Source: Oscillospiraceae bacterium
GTDB lineage: Bacteria; Bacillota; Clostridia; Oscillospirales; Acutalibacteraceae
Direction: 5' to 3'
DNA length: 64,000 nt
NCBI GenBank assembly: GCA_003514385.1
Contig: DOQR01000001.1
Span: 62,001 to 126,000, forward strand
Made by a program: the position numbers and the translations under genes. A model generated the notes under the pieces. That model was given only the letters and a program-made list of their open reading frames with translations, made no database searches and was not told the DNA's origin. Below are positions 60,310 through 64,000 of the stretch, piece after piece. Positions within the stretch are counted from its first letter, which is position 1. Every line of letters starts with the position of its first letter.

Positions 60310-61104
60310 GTGGTCCCTGAAAATTTTAAGGAAAACGGCTTTATGATAGGACTCGGTCTTTTCATCGTCGTCTTTGTCATAGCGCAGTCGCTTTTCTTTC
60401 TCGTCAAGGCATGGAAACAAGGCAAAAAACTCGGAATAACAACTGATACACTGAAGAACACCGTTGTGTCGAGCGCGCTGTTCACTATCGCGCCCGCCAT
60501 CTCGATTCTCGCAACGGTCATCGTGCTCGCGAACTCGCTGGGCATCGTCCTGCCGTGGATCAGACTCTCGGTCATAGGCAACCTCGCCTATGAGAGCGTC
60601 GCCGCTGAGGCAGCGCTCGATACCTTCGGTCTGACTCTTTCGAGCCCCGTGACTGATCCCAAGGTCTTTGCGACCATCGCGTTCGTCATGACCATCGGCT
60701 GCATCCTGCCGCTCATTCTCATCATCTTCGTTATGAAGAAGGTTCAGAAGACCATGGGTAAGGTTGCCGACAAGAACTCGAAGCTTGCTGATACTCTTTC
60801 CGCAGCCGCGTTTATCGGCATCATCGCCGCATTTGTAGCGCGCGCAATTGCCGGCGCAGGCAAGGCGGGCGACAACGCCCTCTACGGCGCGGAGTTCGGC
60901 GACGGCGCGGGATTCATGTCTGTGTGCGTGCTCGTCTCGGCGATGATATTCATGAGCATTCTCACATTCCTGTGCAAGAAGTTCAAGATAAAGTGGCTTG
61001 AAGCATTCGCTCTGCCGATAAGCATGTTTGCCGCGATGGGCGTCGCTATTGCTATAGCGAAGCTCTGCCCCGAGGGACTCGCTTATCTTGAGTGGAGAGG
61101 CTGA
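60310..61104 (+). CDS. DUF5058 family membrane protein
   Basis: This 264-residue protein has about six membrane segments, with VVSSALFTIAPAISILATVIVL near residue 60 and a C-terminal region rich in small residues. I match it to DUF5058, found in Clostridia as a two-gene membrane pair. The start is GTG at 60310, 7 nt after AGGAGGTG. It overlaps nothing but reads into a second membrane protein 17 bp later. Function is unknown; a transporter role is inference. Confidence 0.68.
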   Translation: MVPENFKENGFMIGLGLFIVVFVIAQSLFFLVKAWKQGKKLGITTDTLKNTVVSSALFTIAPAISILATVIVLANSLGIVLPWIRLSVIGNLAYESVAAEAALDTFGLTLSSPVTDPKVFATIAFVMTIGCILPLILIIFVMKKVQKTMGKVADKNSKLADTLSAAAFIGIIAAFVARAIAGAGKAGDNALYGAEFGDGAGFMSVCVLVSAMIFMSILTFLCKKFKIKWLEAFALPISMFAAMGVAIAIAKLCPEGLAYLEWRG

Positions 61105-61121
61105 TAAGGAGGGAAATGCAA

Positions 61122-61835
61122 ATGAGTAAAAAGAACGCTAAGCCCTACAGCGAAAAAATACATATCTGGGGCAGAATTTCTTCGATAACCGCCATTGCAG
61201 CCCTCATGCTCGTGCCCATCGCGATAAGCGCGCACTACAATGCGTGGCCCGAGGCGGGCAAGCTCTTCAATGCAATGAAGGTCGTTATCCCGGTCTACTG
61301 GATCTCCGGCATCGCCGAAGTGTTCACCTATGCTCCCATGCTCGGCGCAGGCGGAACATATCTGAGCTTCGTCACCGGCAACATCACGAACCTCAAGCTG
61401 CCCTGCGGACTCAACGCCATGGAGAATGCGGGCGTGCGCGCAAACTCCGAGGAGGGCGAAGTCATCTCGACTATCGCTATCGCGTCCTCGGCTATCACGA
61501 CTACTATAATCCTCGCAGTCGGCGTGCTCGCGTTCCGTCCGGTGCTCCCCGCGCTGACCACCAACCCCAACATCGCCCCCGCTTTCAAGCAGGTTCTGCC
61601 CGCGCTCTTCGGCGCGCTCGCCGCGACCTACTTCTCGAAGCACTGGAAGATTTCCATCTTCCCGATAATGGTCGGTGTCATAACCCTCATCTTCGCCTCG
61701 ACCATGGGAGTCGGAACGCTTATCTTCGTCACCATCATCGCATCGCTCCTCGGCGCGTTTGCAATGTATAAGTTCGGTTGGCTCGACAGCAAGGACGAGA
61801 GAAAAGCCAAGAAAGCCGCAAAGGCAAAGAAATAA
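61122..61835 (+). CDS. Membrane partner of the DUF5058 protein
   Basis: This 237-residue protein has about six membrane segments and a lysine-rich C-terminus. The stretch GTYLSFVTGNITNLKLPCGLNAMENAG near residue 72 recalls carrier re-entrant loops, but I do not recognise a characterised family. The ATG at 61122 lies 8 nt after AAGGAGGG; an ATG at 61116 is too close. It shares the transcript with the DUF5058 gene, so together they probably form a transporter. Confidence 0.7.
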   Translation: MSKKNAKPYSEKIHIWGRISSITAIAALMLVPIAISAHYNAWPEAGKLFNAMKVVIPVYWISGIAEVFTYAPMLGAGGTYLSFVTGNITNLKLPCGLNAMENAGVRANSEEGEVISTIAIASSAITTTIILAVGVLAFRPVLPALTTNPNIAPAFKQVLPALFGALAATYFSKHWKISIFPIMVGVITLIFASTMGVGTLIFVTIIASLLGAFAMYKFGWLDSKDERKAKKAAKAKK

Positions 61836-61862
61836 AATAAACCCCGGTTTCCCGGTATTCGA

Positions 61863-61890
61863 CAGCTCCGCTTTTAGCGGGGCTGTTTTT
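61863..61890 (+). terminator. Terminator of the DUF5058 pair
   Basis: CAGCTCCGC (61863-61871) pairs with GCGGGGCTG (61877-61885), one T-G pair, followed by TTTTT. Confidence 0.87.
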
Positions 61891-61925
61891 CGCTTCGCTC
61901 AAAGTGAAAAGTAAAATGTAATAAG

Positions 61926-61955
61926 GTTGAAATGATTCAACTATCATGTTATAAT
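61926..61955 (+). promoter_or_regulatory. Promoter and operator of the hydrogenase-sensor operon
   Basis: TTGAAA (61927-61932) and TATAAT (61950-61955) have a 17-bp spacer. The inverted repeat GTTGAA-atga-TTCAAC (61926-61941) covers the -35 box, so a repressor or activator probably binds there. Confidence 0.87.
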
Positions 61956-62017
61956 CAACATAAATAAAAGCAGAAACTCAGAAAAGTTGAGAATTTTGCT
62001 CAGGAGGGTGGAATACA

Positions 62018-62374
62018 ATGACCGTTTTACAGCTTAAAGAAATTCTTTCGGCGGAGCTGCTCTGCGGCGGCGATCATCTGGACAGAGAGGTGCATACCGC
62101 CTGCGGCAGCGATATGATGAGCGACGTGCTCGCATTTGTTAAAGAACAGGCAGTTTTGCTCACGGGGCTCGTCAATCCCCAGGTCGTGCGGACTGCCGAG
62201 ATGATGGATATGAAGGTCATCGTGTTCGTGCGCGGCAAAGTGCCGGGCGATGCGATACTCGACCTTGCGCGCGAGCTGGATATCGTCGTGCTCAAAACCG
62301 AGCTTGAGATGTTCACCTCCTGCGGAAAGCTCTATCAGGCAGGCCTGAGAGGGGGCAGGGCTGTCAATGGATAA
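62018..62374 (+). CDS. DRTGG-domain protein
   Basis: This 118-residue protein is a stand-alone DRTGG domain: GGDHLDREVHTACGSDMMSDVLAF near residue 17, LVNPQVVRTAEMMDMKVIVFVRG near 51 and the C-terminal half with ELEMFTSCGKLY. The domain is found beside CBS domains and in hydrogenase-linked operons and may bind a nucleotide. AGGAGGGTGG precedes the ATG. It overlaps the HATPase gene by 8 bp, and a sensory [FeFe] hydrogenase follows. Confidence 0.85.
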   Translation: MTVLQLKEILSAELLCGGDHLDREVHTACGSDMMSDVLAFVKEQAVLLTGLVNPQVVRTAEMMDMKVIVFVRGKVPGDAILDLARELDIVVLKTELEMFTSCGKLYQAGLRGGRAVNG

Positions 62375-62792
62375 CATGAAGCTCCATTTTGACGTTGACG
62401 GGGAGGATTTTACCCGCGCGGGCGAGGCGTCGGGCGAGACGAAGCGCGTGCTCAAGGGTCTCGGCTTTGACGCCAACGTGATAAGAAACGTCTCGATAGC
62501 CATGTACGAGGGCGAAATAAATATGGTCATCCATGCGGGCGGCGGCGAGATAGATGTCGAGATATCGCCCGAGTGCATATCCATGGTGCTCGCCGATCAC
62601 GGACCCGGCATAGAAAATGTCGAGCTCGCCATGCAGGAGGGGTATTCGACCGCGCCCGATAAGGTGCGCGCCCTCGGCTTCGGCGCGGGCATGGGTCTGC
62701 CCAATATAAAGAAGTATACGGACGAGATGAAAATAGACACCGAAAAGGATGTCGGAACAACGATAAGCCTCAAAGTATATACCGCTCACTGA
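62367..62792 (+). CDS. HATPase domain protein (anti-sigma factor-like)
   Basis: This 141-residue protein is a single GHKL ATPase domain like RsbW/SpoIIAB: SIAMYEGEINMVIHAGGGEI near residue 43, ADHGPGIENV near 79 and the ATP-lid GFGAGMGLPNIKK near 106. No dimerisation or sensor domain is attached. It lies between a DRTGG gene and a sensory hydrogenase, so it may be a kinase acting on a partner protein in answer to H2 or redox state. AGGGGG precedes the start. Confidence 0.87.
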   Translation: MDNMKLHFDVDGEDFTRAGEASGETKRVLKGLGFDANVIRNVSIAMYEGEINMVIHAGGGEIDVEISPECISMVLADHGPGIENVELAMQEGYSTAPDKVRALGFGAGMGLPNIKKYTDEMKIDTEKDVGTTISLKVYTAH

Positions 62793-62832
62793 CTGAGCGC
62801 CCGCGTCTGCGGGAGCCGGGAGGACTTTTTAC

Positions 62833-64000
62833 ATGAACACGTATTTCCATTCGGTGCGGCTCGATGAAGAGAAGTGCATGGGCTGCACCAACTGCATAAA
62901 GCGATGTCCCACGCAGGCTATACGCGTGCGCAGCGGCAAGGCGCATATTATCTCGGAACGCTGCATCGACTGCGGCGAGTGCATCCGCGTCTGCCCGCAC
63001 CATGCAAAATATTCCCACCGCGACTCGATGAACAGGATAATCGAGTTCAAATACAGAGTCGCCCTGCCCGCGCCGTCGCTCTATGGGCAGTTCAACAATC
63101 TTGATGATATCGGATATGTCATAACCGCGCTCAAGATGCTCGGCTTTGACGAGGTGTTCGAGGTCGCGAGAGGCGCCGAACTCGTCAGCGACGCGACGCG
63201 AAAATACATCGCCGAGCACGATATTCCGAGGCCGGTAATATCCTCGGCGTGCCCCGCGGTCTGCCGGCTGATAAGGGTCTGCTTCCCGCACCTTGTCCCG
63301 CATGTCCTGCCGCTCAATTCTCCCATGGAGACTGCGGCTCTGATAGCGCGCAGCGAGGCGCAGGCAAAAACGGGACTCGACTCTTCGGATATCGGAATAT
63401 TTTTTATCACGCCGTGCCCCGCGAAGATAACCGCCGTCAAGCAGCCCATCTGCCTGCCGGAGTCGAATGTCGACGCAGTGATAGCGATGAAGGATATATA
63501 TCCCGTGCTTTTGAAGCAGATGAACCACCTCGGCGCGCCCGAGGACGCCTGCAAGTCGGGGCTCATGGGAGTCAACTGGGCGTCGAGCGGCGGCGAGTCG
63601 GCGGCTTTGCTCAAGGATAAATATCTCGCCGCGGACGGCATTGAAAATGTCATAAAAGTGCTCGAAGAGATAGAGGACGAAAAGCTTGACAGGCTCGATT
63701 TTGTCGAGCTCAACGCCTGCTCGGGCGGCTGCGTCGGCGGCTCGCTGACTGCGGAAAACCCGTATGTCGCAAAGGCGCGGATCCAGCAGCTCAGAAGATA
63801 TCTGCCCGTTGCGGCGAATCATCTGGCGGGCGACGAAGTGCCCGAGACTATGAGCTGGCAGCGGCCGCTCGAGGGCTCGTCGGTTCTCAAGCTCGCCGAC
63901 AATGTCTCCGACGCCATGGCGATGATGTCGAAGATGACCGAGATAATCGCACGCCTGCCGGGGCTCGACTGCGGCACCTGCGGCGCGCCCACCTGCCGCG
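62833..64000 (+). CDS. HydS-like sensory [FeFe] hydrogenase, partial
   Basis: The frame runs off the right edge. It opens with two [4Fe-4S] ferredoxin motifs, CMGCTNCIKRCP near residue 15 and CIDCGECIRVCP near 45. The hydrogenase domain follows, with H-cluster motifs changed from the catalytic form: SSACPAVC near 139 (usual TSCCP; the proton-relay cysteine is alanine), TPCPAK near 193 and NACSGGCVGGS near 295. A CxxCGxxxC motif, CGTCGAPTC, lies near 380. These changes match group C sensory enzymes, which usually end in a PAS domain, beyond this window. ATG 62833 follows GGAGGAC. Confidence 0.87.
   Translation, partial: MNTYFHSVRLDEEKCMGCTNCIKRCPTQAIRVRSGKAHIISERCIDCGECIRVCPHHAKYSHRDSMNRIIEFKYRVALPAPSLYGQFNNLDDIGYVITALKMLGFDEVFEVARGAELVSDATRKYIAEHDIPRPVISSACPAVCRLIRVCFPHLVPHVLPLNSPMETAALIARSEAQAKTGLDSSDIGIFFITPCPAKITAVKQPICLPESNVDAVIAMKDIYPVLLKQMNHLGAPEDACKSGLMGVNWASSGGESAALLKDKYLAADGIENVIKVLEEIEDEKLDRLDFVELNACSGGCVGGSLTAENPYVAKARIQQLRRYLPVAANHLAGDEVPETMSWQRPLEGSSVLKLADNVSDAMAMMSKMTEIIARLPGLDCGTCGAPTCR

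Overview
The window looks like a chromosomal, origin-proximal stretch from a moderately GC-rich, anaerobic, probably spore-forming Clostridia bacterium (Oscillospirales-like gut Firmicute). The basis is the mnmE-mnmG-rsmG-noc/parB-parA-parB order with two perfect parS sites, a SpoVT regulator, LuxS/MtnN, an mre/PBP2 block, Rnf-like genes, sensory [FeFe]-hydrogenase genes, strong Shine-Dalgarno sites and textbook sigma-A promoters. The taxonomic placement is inference. Intergenic regions carry several families of small palindromic repeats.

Layout. 1-2.8 kb: tail of a metal ABC importer, then a YtrB-like ABC pair. 2.9-3.3 kb and 11.8-12.1 kb: two copies of an interspersed repeat. 3.4-10.4 kb: tRNA-modification and chromosome-partition genes with parS sites. 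10.4-15.2 kb: 2-hydroxyacid dehydrogenase, membrane metallophosphoesterase, CDF transporter, YhcH protein, small protein. 15.3-16.5 kb: luxS-mtnN. 16.5-17.2 kb: tRNA-Thr, tRNA-Tyr and an array of palindromes spaced by GTGAAAT. 17.2-28.6 kb: twelve leftward genes joining an Rnf-like D-E-A membrane module, two polysaccharide/cell-surface enzymes, two envelope proteins, the folate genes folE-folP-folB-folK and a COG2509-type flavoprotein. 28.7-39 kb: MecA-like adaptor, rpe, HAD phosphatase, secreted GH30, Xaa-Pro peptidase, rpsU, leuS, rsfS-yqeK-nadD, DUF218 protein. 39-45 kb: MinD-like ATPase, PBP2, MreD, MreC, MreB and a lipoprotein. 45-56 kb: FGGY kinase, tRNA-Arg with a tRNA-derived repeat, a TetR/GPH-symporter pair with matching operators, then the fucose genes fucU-kinase-fucI behind an ABC exporter. 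55.5-58.5 kb: AgrA/AgrC-like two-component system, flavodoxin and a small membrane protein. 58.5-60 kb: TRIC-family channel under a glycine riboswitch, and spoVT. 60-62 kb: DUF5058-type membrane pair. 62-64 kb: DRTGG protein, HATPase and a HydS-like sensory [FeFe] hydrogenase running off the end.

The most unusual content is the Rnf-like D-E-A module (26.1-28.6 kb). By my alignment from memory it lacks the cysteines that bind the intramembrane iron-sulfur cluster and the flavin-accepting threonine, and no rnfB, C or G is present here. Second is the DRTGG/HATPase/HydS-like operon, whose promoter carries an inverted repeat over its -35 box.
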